A stretch of 64,000 nucleotides of DNA from Orientallactaga sibirica (GCA_036365145.1 JAEOAD010000015.1:37153501-37217500); one strand, 5' to 3'; counted from the stretch's first letter, positions 47,040 to 60,497 are shown. A program made the numbers and translations. Notes: generated by a model from the letters alone, not told the origin.

Positions 47040-50000
47040 AATGTATATTGAGCATAGGAGTTACACATAAACACCAAGTTATACAAAAACAAAGGCCCAT
47101 CAAAATAACAACACATTTCTTAACAGAAACTTTAAATGCTAGGAGGGCTTGGAATGATGTATTTCAAGTTCTGAAAGACCACAGCTGTCAAATCGGACTA
47201 ATATATGCAGCAAAGCTATCCATCATAATTGAAAGAGAAAAGAAAACATCCCATAATAAAATCAGGCTCAAGAAATTTATAGCCACTAAGGCATGACTCT
47301 TATTGGAAGAAATTCTACAGTCTAAGGAGAAAGATAAATACATCCACAAGGCCACAGGGAATAAAACCACGACTGAACAATGGTTAAGCAAGACAGGAAT
47401 AGAAAAAACACTCCAAACACTACAAAGTCAACACAGTGACTGAATATTAACAGCCTCTGTTCCCCAATTCAAAAGACATAGCCTTGCTGATTAATTTGAA
47501 AGGCAGGATTCATCTCTCTGTTTTCTCTGAGAAATTCACCTTCGGTATAAAAGATCTTATGCTACCTTATGATGAATGATGGAAAAATATTTTTTCAAGC
47601 AAATGGAATTTGGAAACAGGCAGGTGATATTGTTCTATATCTGACAAAATTGGCTTTAAACCAAAACTAGTTAGAGTGCACTAAATGTGAGTATACCCGA
47701 TTTTATAAAACAAACAGTCCTAGAAGTAAAGTCACAGATTAACTCTAACACAATAATAAAGGGTAACTTCAGTAGCCTACTATCACTAATGGACAGGTCA
47801 TTCAATCAAAAAGAATAGAGAAACATTTAAATTGAGTGATTCCATATAACAATTGGACTTAACAGATATCTGATAAATCTTTCACCCAAAGACAATACCC
47901 ATTCTTCTCCCCTGCCCATGAAACTCTTTCTAAAATAAATCATACATTAGGACACAAAGCAATTCTTAATATAACCTTAGGAAAATTAAAATAATTTCTT
48001 GTATCATAATTGATCACAATGCAATAAAATTAGAAATCAATACCCAAGAAACTATATACATACTCTTAGAGATTAAACAATATACTATTAAATATTGAAT
48101 GGATCATTGAAGAAATAAAAAAATCAAGAAATTCCTGAAAACAAATAAAAATGAAAACTCAACAACCAAAACCTATAGGATACAATGAAAGCAGTCCTAA
48201 GAGACATCTTGATAATTATAATTATTTACATTAAGAAATCTGAGAGATCTTAAATGAATAACTTAATGAAACATCATGGAGAATCAGAAAACGACCCAGT
48301 ATAAATGGTTTGAAAGAACTAAAGATCAGGACAAAAATTGATGAAATGGAAACAAAAAAGATAGAATCAATGAAATAAATATTTTGCTCCTTCAAAGGTT
48401 TAATAATATTGACAAATTCCTAGCCAAATTAACCAAAGGAAGAGAGAGAGAACCCAAATTAATAAAATTGAGATGAATAGGAGGTGCATCATGTCACATA
48501 GTAATGAAGTTCATAAAATCAATAGGACATACTATATTCCACTGAATTGGAAAAATATGAAAGAAATAGAGCAATTTATAGGTACATATGACCTCTCCAA
48601 CTTCAACTAGGTAAACATAAATAATATAAAGAGATCTATAACAAGCAATGAGGTTGAGGCAGTAATAAAACATCTGACAAAAAAAAAAAAAAAAGGCCCA
48701 GAAAGTTTAATCACTGAATTTAACTAGATCTTCAAAGAAGAAATATCACCATCGATTTTCAAACTATTTAATAAAAGAGGAAAAGAAGGAACATTGTCAC
48801 ACTCATTTTACAAAACTAACATTATTCTGATACCAAAACTGGATAAGACAAAAGAAAAAATTATATGCTCATCTTGCTGTTGAACATACATGCAGAAGTT
48901 CTTGATAAAATACTTGCAAAAAGAATTCAAGAATACATCAGAAAGATCATTCATCATGTCCAAGTTGGTTTTTTCAACAGAGACAGGGATGGTTCAACAT
49001 AAAGCAGTAAATGTAATGCATTATATAAGTAGACTTAAGGACAGAAATTACATGATTATCTCAATTGACACAGAAAATGCTTTTTAACAAAATCCAGTGT
49101 CCTTTCATGATAAAAGTCCTAAATAAACATGGAATAGAAAATAGAAAATCAAAGTATTTCTACTAAAACCAAGAACAAGACAACAATTCTCCATTTTTTA
49201 TTTAATATAGTCCTAGAAGCCTAAGCTACAATAATAGAAAAAGAGAGCAAAGAAATGGGATATAAATGGTAAAGAATACATCAAAATATCCTTTTTTTGC
49301 TATATGATTTTATATATGATAACATAAGAATTCCAAAAGAAAGCTGAAAATCGATCAATTCTTTCAGCAATGTGGTACATTATAAAACAAACATGCAAAA
49401 ATCTGTAGCCTTCCTATAGACCAGTATTCAGAAACTGAGAAAGAACTTAGTGAACCAACTCTGTTCACAATTGCTTAAAAAAATACCTGGGAATAAATCT
49501 AATTTGAGAAATAATCTCTATAATGAAATTATAAAACACTCAAGAGATAAATAGAACAAGACATTAGAAGTTGGAAAAAAATCTCCCATGCTCATGGATT
49601 GGAAGAAATAATATGGTGCAAATGACTATTTTACCAGAAGCCAATCAGATCAGTGTCATCCTCATCAAAATTTTAACGCCACTTTTTCACAAAGATAGGA
49701 AAACTAATCTCAAAATTCATTTGGAGCCACAGAAGACCATGGACAGACAATACAACTATGAGTTAAAAAATACACTGTATCACCATATCTGATTTCTAGC
49801 AATACTATAGATTCATGTAACAAAAACAGTATAGTACTGGCACAAAAACAGACAGATCAATATAAACACAGCAGCACATCCTAACCCACACAGCTATAGA
49901 CCTGATTTTTGATAAAAATGCAAAAGAACTCATTGGAGAAAAGACAGCTTCTTTCCCAGGAAAATGGACATTCACATGCAGAAGAATGAAGGTTAAACTT

Positions 50001-50202
50001 TATCTTTCACTTGGCACAAAGATCTAGAGTTGATTTACAAAATCTAGAGTGAATCAACAATAGGAAACCTAATACTCCAAGTCTGCTAGAGTTAAAAAAA
50101 AAAATAGGAAAAGCTCTTCAAGATGTTGGAATGGGTAGGAAGTTTCTGAATAGGACTCTAGCTGCCCAGGAAACAAGATTAACAATCAAAAATTAGGACC
50201 TT

Positions 50203-50452
50203 GGGCTGGAGAGATGGCTTAGTGGTTAAGAGCTTGCCTGTATAGCCTAAGGACCCTGGTTCAAGGCTCGATTCCTCAGGACCCACATAAGCCAGATGCA
50301 CAAAGCGGCACATGCATCTGGAGTTTGTTTGCAGTGGCTGAAGGACCTGGCATGCCCATTCTCTCTCTATCTGCCTCTCTCTCTCTCTCTATGTCGCTCT
50401 CAAATAAATAAATAAATAAATAAATAAATAAAATTAAAAACAATAGTTATTA
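50203..50452 (+). mobile_element. tRNA-like SINE inside old L1
   Basis: GGGCTGGAGAGATGGCTTAG head, GGTTCAAGGCTCGATTCCTC, long CT block, AAATAAATAAATAAATAAAT tail. Perfect 15-bp target-site duplication AAAAATTAGGACCTT (50188-50202 and 50453-50467). Confidence 0.93.
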
Positions 50453-50629
50453 AAAAATTAGGACCTTATGAAATTTAAGAAAAGTTTCTGTTCAACAAAG
50501 AAGACAGCTATCTGAAGCAAGAGAATTCCTGAAGGCTTAGAGAAAAGGTTTTCCTGCTATTCCTTTAACAAAGGAATAATATCTAGCATCTACAAAGAAC
50601 TCAATAAATAAACAAACAAACAAACAATG

Positions 50630-50865
50630 GGACTGGAGATATGGCTTAGCAGTTAAACACTTAACTGCCTAAGGTCTCTAGTTTGAAGCTCGATTTTCTA
50701 GGACCCATGTAAGCCAGATGCATAAGGGGGCACACACATCTGGATTACGTTTGTAGTGGCTGGATGCCATGGCACACCCATTCTCTCTCTCTCTACCTGC
50801 CTATTTCTGTAATTCTCTCTCTCTCTCTCCAATAAATAAATAAATGAAAATAAAATAAAAGTTCC
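50630..50865 (+). mobile_element. tRNA-like SINE inside old L1
   Basis: GGGACTGGAGATATGGCTTA head, AGCCAGATGCATAAGGGGGC, two CT blocks, CCAATAAATAAATAAATG tail. Confidence 0.87.
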
Positions 50866-50874
50866 CCTGCTAAC

Positions 50875-50907
50875 ACAAACAAACAAACAAACAAACAAAC
50901 ACACACC
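50875..50907. repeat. (AAAC)n microsatellite
   Basis: About seven AAAC units followed by a short CA run. Confidence 0.9.
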
Positions 50908-51849
50908 AACCAACCCAGTAAAAAGGTCAAAGAACTAAGCAGAGTTCTCCAAAGAAGAAACAAAAATGGTCCATAAATATTTTAAAAGTGTTCACCATCT
51001 TTAGCCATCAGATAAATGCAAATTAAAATCATTGTGAAACAGACTCTTACTCCTATCTGAATGCCTTTAATCAAGAAAATAAATAATACTGGCAAAGGTA
51101 TGGGAAAAGAGAAACCTTTATTTATTGCTAGATGGAGTGTAAACTGGTACAGCCACTGTGGAAAGAAATGTAGAGGTATTTCAGAAAGCTAAAAATCATA
51201 TTATCCTATGATCTAGCCACACTACTCCTGTCCATATTCTCAAATGACTATGTAATGTATTAGAGAGATACTTGATTGTCAATGTTTATTTCAGATCTAC
51301 TCACGATAGCAAATAAATTGAATAAGGCTACAAATGTCCATCAGCTGAGGATCATGAAAATGTGGTACATACATTCACTATAATTCTGTTCAGCAATAAA
51401 GAAAAAATGTATAATTTGTTACAAAATAGCTGGAACTGGAAAATATTGTACTAAGTGATGTGACTTGGGTAAAGGAAGACAAATAGCCACATGTTTTCTC
51501 TCATGAGTGGAACCTACTTAGAATACTTGTGTATTTGTGGGGGTTTCTGTGTGAGAGAGAGGATGCATCTACCAGGTAACTAGAGAGGAGCCCATGAGAG
51601 GCTTCAAGTGTTAGAATGGTAGGGAAGGTAGAAGGTCTTAAGTGATATGAAAGTTGAAGGAGGAATTCCAGAGTTGGGAGGGTGTAAAAGAGGTAGTGAA
51701 AGGGGAGATGGAAAAAAGGAAGAGAAGGGTAAGGGTATACCAAAACTAAATAAAACAAAAAGAAAAAGAAAAACCATTTGAAAACATTTATTTGAAAGGA
51801 TAGTGTCTGAAATAAAAGAATTCTTGAACAGAGTCTCTATAGGGGATTC

Positions 51850-52611
51850 CCTGCTTGAAAAAGGCCACCTGTGGAAATATTTTTCCTGGTGAACCACGTA
51901 TGAACTTAGCTGCTGTAGACATGGACAAGGAGATCAAACTATATCTTGAGCTGGAAGCAAAATTTTGTATCATTGTTTATGTAGTACTGGTTTTGGAGGC
52001 ATGTAAAATTAAAAAGCATTATGAGTTTATGGTAGTTCATTTGCACCAAAGTTCTGGAAAGCCAGTGAGGCCAGGTAATGTATACCATGGCCCAAATCCT
52101 TGCATGGTTTATATGTATACTGTGATGATGCTGTGAAGGTGAAGCCAAAGATGCAATGCAGAAACTAGGAAACTTAGAAATGTCAGGAATATTGGTCGTC
52201 TATTGAGAAAATCTGTAAGAACCAATTGGAATCAGTCCAAGGGAGAGTCTAAATGTGCTGCAGGCTGAGTTGTAGGGTCTGGGTTCTCCAAGCCCATGGA
52301 GCCCAAATGGCACTTTGAGCCCTAGATAGGAGATACAGCACTGCAGGGCTCATATTTGCCCTTCTAGATTTTGGTTTTGTTGTGGTCTGGTTATTGTCCT
52401 CCCTTTTGGAATGGGACTTTGTACTCTGTGGCATTGGATATATAAAATGAGCCACATTCTGTTTTGTGGGAGCTCATGGTTAAGATACTGCCTTGAATTT
52501 AGAAGAGACTTTGGAATTTGCACAGTGTTGATACTGTTAGGGTTATGTTGACTTTTGAAGTTAGAATGAATTCATTTTGCATTATAAAATTCCCCCTTTC
52601 CTATGGAGGCC
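51850..52611 (+). mobile_element. MaLR internal region, decayed
   Basis: The segment before an MLT/ORR1-like LTR carries AGTTCATTTGCACCAAAG, GGAATGGGACTTTGTACTC and AAGAGACTTTGGAATTTG, which have the look of MaLR internal 3' sequence. No usable frame remains. Confidence 0.5.
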
Positions 52612-53272
52612 TGAGCAAAATATAGTTTGGATGTGAAATATACCCTATAGTCTCTGTTGCAATTACCTTCTTATTGCTGGGACAACAGCAGCTGATGGGA
52701 GGAAAGATTATTTTGCTTAAAGTCTCACCGGGAAGCTCCATTGTGGCAGGGGAAAACATGGTATGAGCAAAAGCTGGACATCACTTCTCCCACAGATAGA
52801 ATACTGCAGCATGAGAGTGAACTGAACATTGTCAAAGGGAAGCTGGCAGTAACACTCATAAAGCCCACCCTAAACAACATACCTCCTCCAGCAAGGCTAC
52901 AATTCCCAAATTGACACCAGCTCGGGACCAAGCATTCAGAACATATGAGTTTATGCTGGACACCAAATTCAAACCACAATAGGCTCCTACTTTTGAACAT
53001 TTGGTCTCCATCTGGTGGCACTATTTTTGGAATGATATGGGACCTTTAAAAGGTTATGGCTTTCTGGAGGAAGTGGGTTGCTATGGTCAGTCTTTATGGG
53101 ATACATCCCTGCCTTGATTATTGCCTCTTATTCCTTCTGCTATGTACAGGAACCCATCCCACCACCATGCCATTCCCATCATTGAAACTGTTAGCCAAAA
53201 TAAATTTTTTCTTTGCTAAGATGCTTCTGTCTGATATTTTGTCACAGAAATGAGAAAAATAATTTATGTGAA
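52612..53272 (+). repeat. MaLR-type LTR split by another repeat
   Basis: AATATAGTTTGGATGTGAAA (52619-52638) looks like an LTR start. The LTR resumes at about 52985 with TTTTGAACATTTGGTCTCCA, TCTGGTGGCACTATTTTTGG and GATATGGGACCTTTAAAAGG, and ends near GATATTTTGTCACAGAAATG. These are MLT1/ORR1-like features. 52655-52984 interrupts it. Confidence 0.6.
52655..52984 (-). mobile_element. Unassigned rodent interspersed repeat inside the LTR
   Basis: TATTGCTGGGACAACAGCAG, GGAAGCTCCATTGTGGCAGG and CAACATACCTCCTCCAGC form a block I know as a common rodent dispersed repeat, but I cannot name the family with certainty; its strand is a guess. Confidence 0.45.
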
Positions 53273-53279
53273 TAATGGT

Positions 53280-55400
53280 GTTGAATTTTCTATTTATCTA
53301 CCATCTTTATATTCAGCTTGGTGAAGTGCGTTTTCTAAACCTTTGACTATATTCAACATATATGTTTATTTTCTTAATATTTGAGCTTGAAAGTTCTCTA
53401 TAGAGCCTAGATAAGATACAATCCCTTTACCAGATATATGATTTTCAAGTATTTTCTAGCCTTTTTAAAAAAACTTGCTTATTTTCAAGTGTAGTCCCTA
53501 GAAAAATTGAGCTGAAGATAAAAGCATTTCCCATAGTACACCATGTCTTACATGTGCATAGTCTCCCCAGTTTTCAATATCTTCCTCCAGAGCTACAGGA
53601 CATTGTTATAATTCCTTAGCCTTTATTATATGTTTCCATGTTATTATCATTGTCCCTAAATCCATGAACTTTCATTACTTTAAATTTGTTTTTATCCCTG
53701 GTATTATACATTCTATGGATTTGGACAAATGCATAAAATATATGGTTTCCATAATAGTCTCATATTGAATAGTTTCACTGTTTTAAAAATCTTTTTTTTT
53801 TTTTCCAGAGAGGAATCATCCTCTTCTCCTCCTAATTCCTGGCAACTACTAAACTTTTTAATGTCTCCATCACTGTACATTTCCAGAATGACATATAAAC
53901 TCATAGTATGTCGGCTTTTGGATTAGCTTCTTTCATGTAGTAAAATACATTTAAGTTTTCTCCATGATGCCTCATGACTTTACATACTGTTATTGCACTA
54001 TGTACAGGATAGTTTATGGAACTCCAGTGGCACAGTTGGTTAGCATGTGATATACATACATGCATACATATCCATAGAAAAACATTTTGATTCTTCCATG
54101 TCTTCAAAATTTTGTAATTATGAATAAAGCAGGTACCTTTCCACTTAATATTTTCAGGCTACATTTGACTGTAGAGAACTGAAAACATAGAAAGTGAAAA
54201 CCCAAGAAAATGGAATCAAGATAAGGATGATGGACTAGTGTATAATTAGCAGTCCAGGGACTAAGTAGAAAACATGCAAGAGTAGAAAAGTGATGGAAGC
54301 AGAGAGATGAAAAATCTAAAAAACAAACAAACAAACAAACAAACAAACAAACAAAAATACCCAGCTGGTTTCAAAATGCTGTAACTGAAATAGTGTACGC
54401 CTGATTTCTAGGAACACAAGCTTTCATCTTTTTGGTAAATATCAAAGATTATGATTGTTCAACTGTATTCTAAGAGTATGTTTCATTATGTTGGAAATTG
54501 TCATACAGACTTCCAAAGTTATTTCACCATTGTTCTGTCCCTGCGAGTGAGAGCACAGATTTATTTACTCAGATTGTTAGAGGTGAGGACCTCATTGTTT
54601 TAGTTTGCATTTCCCTGATTAGAAATTATCTTGTTTAGTGTTTCTTAGCCTCCTGAATTATGTAATTTGTGTTTCTGGCATTTATTTGGGGAAATTTGGA
54701 GCCATCATTTTATGTATTTCTTCTATTTCTCTATCTTTCTTCTCCTTCTGGTTGTCTCATTATGCATATGTTATGCCTATATTATTCAGAGTCCATGGCT
54801 ATTCTTGTTCTGCATGTTGGTCTATCTGTCAGTCTCTTTACTTTTCACTTATCAGTTTGGAAATAACTAGTGACATATCCTTTAAGCTCAGAAATTCTAA
54901 TATTTTATTAAATTTTCACATAGCAATTTATATCTTCAGCACTTCTTTTAAGTTATTAAAATTTCCATTTCTGCCTTTAAATTACGTATCTTCTTCTTGT
55001 ATGGTGTCTACTTTGTTCATTACAGACCTTTGCATATTAATCATACAATGGTTGCCCTTTTTCCATGGTTTCAGTTACCAATAGACAACTGTAGTCTGAA
55101 AATATTAAATGGAAAATTCTCAAAATAAATTTGGTTTATATTACACAGTATTCTGAGAAATGTGAAGTTTTGTTCTGTTCTGCTCTGTTCTACCAAGGTT
55201 GTGAGTCATTCTTTTTTCAAGTATATCCATGTTGTATAAAATTTCCCATTAGTCATTTAATAACAATTGTGGTTATCTGACTTTCTGTTGTAGTATCACA
55301 GTTTTATGTTTAATATTTTTCTTGACAATGGCTCCAAAGTACAAAGGTGGTACAAAGTACAAAGTGAGGCAAAGGAGTCACCAGAGGTTAAAAACAGAAT
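53280..55400 (-). mobile_element. Ancient L1 debris, antisense
   Basis: Phrases such as CCCTTTACCAGATATATGAT near 53425, CTTCCAAAGTTATTTCACCA near 54512 and TTTGCATTTCCCTGATTAG near 54606 have the form of antisense 3' parts of old mammalian L1s. (CAAA)n at 54320-54356 lies inside. Boundaries are approximate and some sequence may be unique intron. Confidence 0.5.
54320..54356. repeat. (CAAA)n microsatellite
   Basis: Eight to nine ACAA units. Confidence 0.92.
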
Positions 55401-55407
55401 TTAACAG

Positions 55408-55560
55408 CCAGGCGTGGTGGTGCATGCTTTTAATCCCAGCACTAGGGGCAGAGGTAGGTGGATTGCCATGAGTTTGAGGCCACCCTGAGACTACATAATG
55501 AATTCCAGGTCAGTCTGGACTAGAGTGAAACTCTACCTCCAAAAACCAAAAACCAAAACC
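55408..55560 (+). mobile_element. B1 SINE
   Basis: AGCCAGGCGTGGTGGTGCAT start, TTTTAATCCCAGCAC, GAATTCCAGGTCAGTCTGGA, then a CCAAAAACC-rich tail. Confidence 0.93.
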
Positions 55561-55599
55561 AAAACAACAATAAAAAGAACTTTAAGTTCTTTACATAAT

Positions 55600-57240
55600 C
55601 TGTATATTAATCGTCTGCCAGGTGAAGGGTTAGCAAATAGTTTTTCTCATTCTGTATAATGTCCCTTCACTCTGATGATTCCTTTGCCACAGAGAAGCCT
55701 TTTAATTTCATACAATCCCACTGGTGAATCTATACTTTTATTTATTATAGTTTTGTGAGTCTAAAAAGTGGTAAGTTAAGTTCCTGAATTTAGTTCTACA
55801 TTTTCAAAGATGTTTATCTAGTTCAGATACTTTCATTTCTTTGTGAGTTTCAGAATGAGATTGCTTATCTTTACAGTAAAACCTATTGGGATATTGAATC
55901 TATAGGTCAATTTAGATAGAAATAATCCGTTTCTTTGTTTTAAGGAAATTTAATTTACTTATTTATTTGAGAAATAAAAGAGAATGGATTGCCAATGCTT
56001 CTACCCAATGCAAACAAATACCACAGACTCATGTGCCACCTTGTGCTCCTGGCTTACATGGGTGCTGGAAAATCAAACCTAGGTCCTTTGGCTTTGCAGG
56101 CAAGTGCCTTAACTGCTGATCCATTTCTCCAGCCTCCATAAATAATTTTATAGTAATAACAAATCTTCCTTTTTATATGCATAATCTATGTATTAAGGTC
56201 TGTTAATTTACCCTAAGATATTTTATAATTTTCAAGAAATTCTATCACATTCTTTTCAGATTTTCCTGTTAAATTTTTGATGTTTTTCTGATAGACATTA
56301 TGTTTTAAATTTCAATTTCTAATTGTTCATTGTTTATGCATAGAAGTCTAGTTTATTTCTACATATTGGTCTGATATCCTATGTTCTTCCTCAACTCACT
56401 AATTACTATTAGTGACTTTTTCTATAGATTTCATAGAATTTTCTGCATGAACAATAATGTAATCTAAAATAATGCCAATTTAGAATACTGTTGGAAGTGT
56501 CACTGTACCAAGTTTTAAGTTATACTAAAACCCCATAATAATATAAATAGCATAGTATTGACACAAAAACAGAAAAATAAAAATAATTTACATATGACTT
56601 TCAAGCTGTAAGCCTATTTGTCTTGACACTTCAATGATAAAACCTCCTATATAATGTTGAATTGCAATAATAACCATCTGGTCTTTATCTCAGAGAAAAA
56701 TGATTCTATATTTCATTAAAAATGCTATTTTAAATATAAATGCTTTGTGGATACCCTTTATATATCTAAGTAATTTCTGTTCAATTTCAGTTTATTGAAA
56801 GGTGTTATCAGGTTATAATGTTGTCTTTAGGCAAATTCTTTTTGTGTGTTTATATAAAATCATATTGTATTGTTCTCATTCTGTTAAAATAGTGAATAAT
56901 ATTTTTTCAGTGTTAATGAAATCTTACATTTTCTGCTGTCATTATTTGATACTACTTAAATGTCATTGAGTTTGATTTGATAAACCTTGGTAATAATGTT
57001 TTCCTCTATGTTCATGAATTGTTTCAATCAAGCAGTTTGCTGATATTTTAGTATTTGTTATCCTCTTTTGTATCTCTTTTGTCTTCTTTTTTTTGTGTTT
57101 TTAAAATTTCTTTATTGATTTCCAATGGGGGGGGGAGAATGGGCATGCTAGGGCATGACATTTGACATGGTAAATAATAATTGTAAAGTTTTTACTTTTA
57201 CTCTGTGTGTCTGTAATCTATGTATGTGTTTGTTTTTACC
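55600..57240 (-). mobile_element. Ancient L1 debris, antisense (continued)
   Basis: AAGCCTTTTAATTTCATACAATCCCA-like phrases at 55695-55720 and ATATTGAATCTATAGGTCAA at 55893-55912 follow old antisense L1 3' sequence. A SINE interrupts at 55945. A 9-G run sits at 57127-57135. Assignment by resemblance. Confidence 0.5.
55945..56136 (-). mobile_element. tRNA-like SINE
   Basis: TTACTTATTTATTTGAG tail, ATGTGCCACCTTGTGCTCC, head complement CTGATCCATTTCTCCAGCC. Confidence 0.85.
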
Positions 57241-58105
57241 TTTTTCTAAAAACATTTTTTGTTTTTATTTTTATTATTGACAACTTCCATAATTATTGAC
57301 AATAAACCATGATAATTCTCTCTCCCCTCACTTTCCCCTTCACAGCTCCACTGCTCATCATATCTTCTTCCCCTCTCAATCTGTCTCTCTTTTATTTTGA
57401 TGTCATCATATTTTCCTCCTATTATGATGGTCTTGTGTAGGTAGTGTCAGGCACTGCAAGGTCATGGATATCCAGGCCACGTTGTGTCTGTAAGATTTCA
57501 TGGTAAGGAGTCCTATCCTTCCTTTGGCTCTTACATTATTCCTGCCACCTCTTCTGCAAAGGACTCTGAGCCTTGGAAGGTGTGATAGAGATGTTTCGGT
57601 GCTGAGCACTCACTCCTCTATCACTTCTTCTTAGCACTATGGTGCCTTTTGAGTCATCCTAGAGGTCACTGCCATCTGAAAAGAGAAGCTTCTCTAACCA
57701 AAAATGAGAGTAGCATTAATATATGGGTGTGAACATTAAGAGAAGTGCTTATCCACCAGTTTGGTGAGCATAATATATGCATTTAGTCAGACACCAGCAG
57801 GTGTTACATCACTAGGGCTCATGACTACTCCTGTCATAGGTTTTCAGTATCAGGCCCCTCCCATGGAACAGGCCTCCAGTTCAAGTAGAGAGTGGTTGGT
57901 TCCCCCCTAACAGACATGCCACTATTGCACCTGTTGACGCATTTGGCTTGGCTGGTCCAACTTAAGGCTTGCAGTGTCCACTGTTGTTTATCTCCACTGA
58001 TGACTACTCTCTCTCCCAAGAAGCTGCATGCAGTGTAGCTTTTTCCTGCTTTCTGTCAGCTGGTCTACAGGGAGGAGGTTTTCAGCTCAGCTCCATCAGG
58101 ATTTC
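57241..58105 (-). mobile_element. L1 3' UTR fragment, family B
   Basis: T-rich start, GACAATAAACCATGATAATT, AAGGTCATGGATATCCAGG, GAGAAGCTTCTCTAACC, and an end near CTCAGCTCCATCAG. Parallel to 19230-20120 and 62790-63650. Inserted in older L1-like sequence. Confidence 0.82.
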
Positions 58106-59646
58106 TTTTGTCCTCTTTTAAGATATGTCTGTTATTATTTTTTTAAGCAATTTGCTTACATATATTGGTATCTTGTAAGTTTCTTTTGATGATATTTAGA
58201 TTTGTAGATTTATTCTTATATAATAATATTTATTTTATTCTTATATAATATTTTATTCTTTATTTATTCTTATATATTTATTCTTATTTATTCTTATATA
58301 ATATTTCTATAGTTTTCTTTAAATATATCTCCTATCCTATTTTATTTGTGGCCTCTATTTACCTAAATATTAGGCCATTTGAAAATATCCCACAGTGACC
58401 CTATTTATGCTCTCTTCCTTTTTATTTTTTTCTCCTTGTTTAAGTTAAATGATTTTTCTTATTTTTTTTAAGAATATAACACTGTATAATTTTCCTTTAG
58501 TCCTACCTAGTGGATTTTTTATCTCAGATATGGTGATTTTCACCTGTGAATCTGATTTATTTATGTCTAACATTCATATTACCTCTCAGGATGCCTAATC
58601 TTTCCTTTCAATATCTTTATTCATTAATTGTTTCATCAGCATAATTTCTAAGTCAATTTGAGAAATGGAATTTTCCTCTAGGGTGGATAATATTTTCTGC
58701 TTAATTATATAGCTGATAGTTTTTCTTAGATTCCATACATTGTGAATTTTGTCTGTATATTCTAGATATTTTTACATTTACATAAACATTTTTGGGCTTT
58801 GTTTGCAGATACAATCTAGTAGTTAACTTAGAAACAAATGTAAGTTCTTTTCATGCTTTTCTTGTAGACATTAGCAACAACTCTTTTATTGGGGCAAGGC
58901 TGTTCTGAATACTTTAAGTATCTCAAGTGAGATTTTTCTCCTCTGACCAAGGTCAGGAAATTTTCTGGCCTTATGAGATGCTATGGTCTATATGTGAAGT
59001 GTATTTGTACTGTCGGTTACCAGCTTGTGGTGCTCTTTTGGGATGTTGTGGAACCTTCTGGAGTTGGAGTCTAGCTATAAGAAATGGTGGTCCTTCAGAG
59101 TAAGAACCTGTGGAGTCCAGCTCTGCTTGTTGACCCACCCACATGTGAGCAAGTTGCCAACACACCCATAGCTTTTCCCCTCTGCCATGAGGTAAGTGTA
59201 CACTCAGACTGTGTGCTAAAATACATCTCTATTCCTTGTTTCTTATTAGGTATTTGGTCCCGGTAACATTAAAAGTAACTATGTATGAAAGCAGTACTTT
59301 GTTTCATCTGTTTTTATAGTGTTTCGAAAGGTCATGTCCACACATGTGGTTTCTGTCTGAATCTCTTTCTACTGTAGGAATCTGCTTTGGGAACTCTAGC
59401 CATCCTGGCTCTTCTGAGCTTTGGCTTCTCACGCAAGGATACTACAGTCATTTTCACCAGTGACTCCCTGTGGTGGTGCCTGGAAATTTCTGGCAGTTAG
59501 AAAGAGAATGAGTTAACTCTAAGTTTACTGTTTCTTTTCATAGGATCATTGTCCTTTGTCACCCAACTTCTAATATATATGTAGGTTTGGTCTCATGCAG
59601 AAAGATGAAGTACAGCCCCTGTTATTCTAACTCATCACTATTTTTC
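58106..59646. other. Intron and probable old L1 remains, with AT minisatellite
   Basis: 58106-58750 is T-rich and may be old antisense L1 ORF2. 58750-59646 shows nothing I recognise. No gene. Confidence 0.4.
58210..58306. repeat. AT-rich tandem repeat (TTATTCTTATATAATAT-type)
   Basis: About five imperfect copies of a TTATTCTTATATAATAT-like unit with internal shortening. Confidence 0.8.
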
Positions 59647-59876
59647 TAAAAAATATTTTATGTCTTTATTTATTGTAAGCAGAGAGAGAGGGAGAAGGGA
59701 TGGAGAAATAAGTACAGAGAATAGGCATGCCTGGGTGTCCGTCCAGCCATTGCAAATGAACTCCAGATGCATGTGCTACTTTGAGCATATGGTCTTACAT
59801 GGGTACTGGGGAATTGAACCTGAGTTATCAGGCTTTCCAGGCAAACACCTTAACTGCTGAGCCATCCTTCCAGCTT
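59647..59876 (-). mobile_element. tRNA-like SINE
   Basis: TTTATTTATTGTAAGCAGAG tail, GA block, CTCCAGATGCATGTGCTAC, head complement TGAGCCATCCTTCCAGC. Confidence 0.85.
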
Positions 59877-60497
59877 CTAATCCCTGCTTTTTAGTTATAA
59901 AATATTTCTCCAAAAATTAATATTTTACTTCTTATATAGTTAATATTTCTAGAAAATATTATTGTAAGTTAAATCTTACTGCAATTGCTCTTTTCTATTT
60001 AAAAATTCTTAGTAGTTTACTTACTTATTTATCATTATTATTATTTTAGTTTTGTGTTTTGCGAAAAGTCTCAAGGATGTAATCGAGGCTACTCTTGAAG
60101 TTCAGTTGATGGACTTGTCTCAGCCTCTGTGCTGTGGAAATTATAAGCATATATCACCATATCTGGTTTCCTAGTTAACTTACTAGAAAGGTATAATATG
60201 TAATACTTCAAAATCTTGAAATTTGCAAATTCAGAGTCAACATTACCATCATTAAAATTTTAGAAAAGTTGCTACTCAAAGTGGTTAGAATAGTATTTAT
60301 TTGTCATTCAGAGTATGTTAGTGTTAAATTAATGGTGATAAACAGAGTGGCACATTTCTATAATCAAAAATAGGAACAGTAGATACAGCATCAGTAATAA
60401 AACCACCAGCAACAATAGTTAATGTCATTGAAAATTATATATTTTATGGTCACTAGGCAGTGATCAGGTAAGAGGCAATAAGCTTTAAAACAGGGGG
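59877..60497. other. Intron with an old B1 relic
   Basis: 60045-60170 follows the antisense B1 pattern in strongly decayed form (GTCTCAAGGATGTAATCGAG, CTCAGCCTCTGTGCTG). Otherwise nothing. Confidence 0.45.

Larger units (their letters stand above)
47040..51770 (+). mobile_element. Old L1 with ORF1 C-terminus, ORF2 and 3' UTR
   Basis: ORF1 C-terminal domain: KQRPIKITTHFLTETLNARR at 47090-47150 and AKLSIIIEREKK near 47210. ORF2 follows with many stops: RT-like ENAF near 49070 (IISIDTENAF) and KNTLYHHI near 49780. The ORF2 end at 51120-51170 has the usual GGAGTGTAAACTGGTACAGC. A 3' UTR with A-rich tail runs to about 51770. Two SINEs lie inside. Both frames are heavily broken. Confidence 0.75.

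Noticed and set aside
54638..55084. A 148-codon hydrophobic ORF suggesting a membrane protein
   Set aside because: T-rich sequence translates to Phe/Leu/Ser/Ile-rich frames; the surroundings look like old antisense L1, and no membrane protein family is recognisable.
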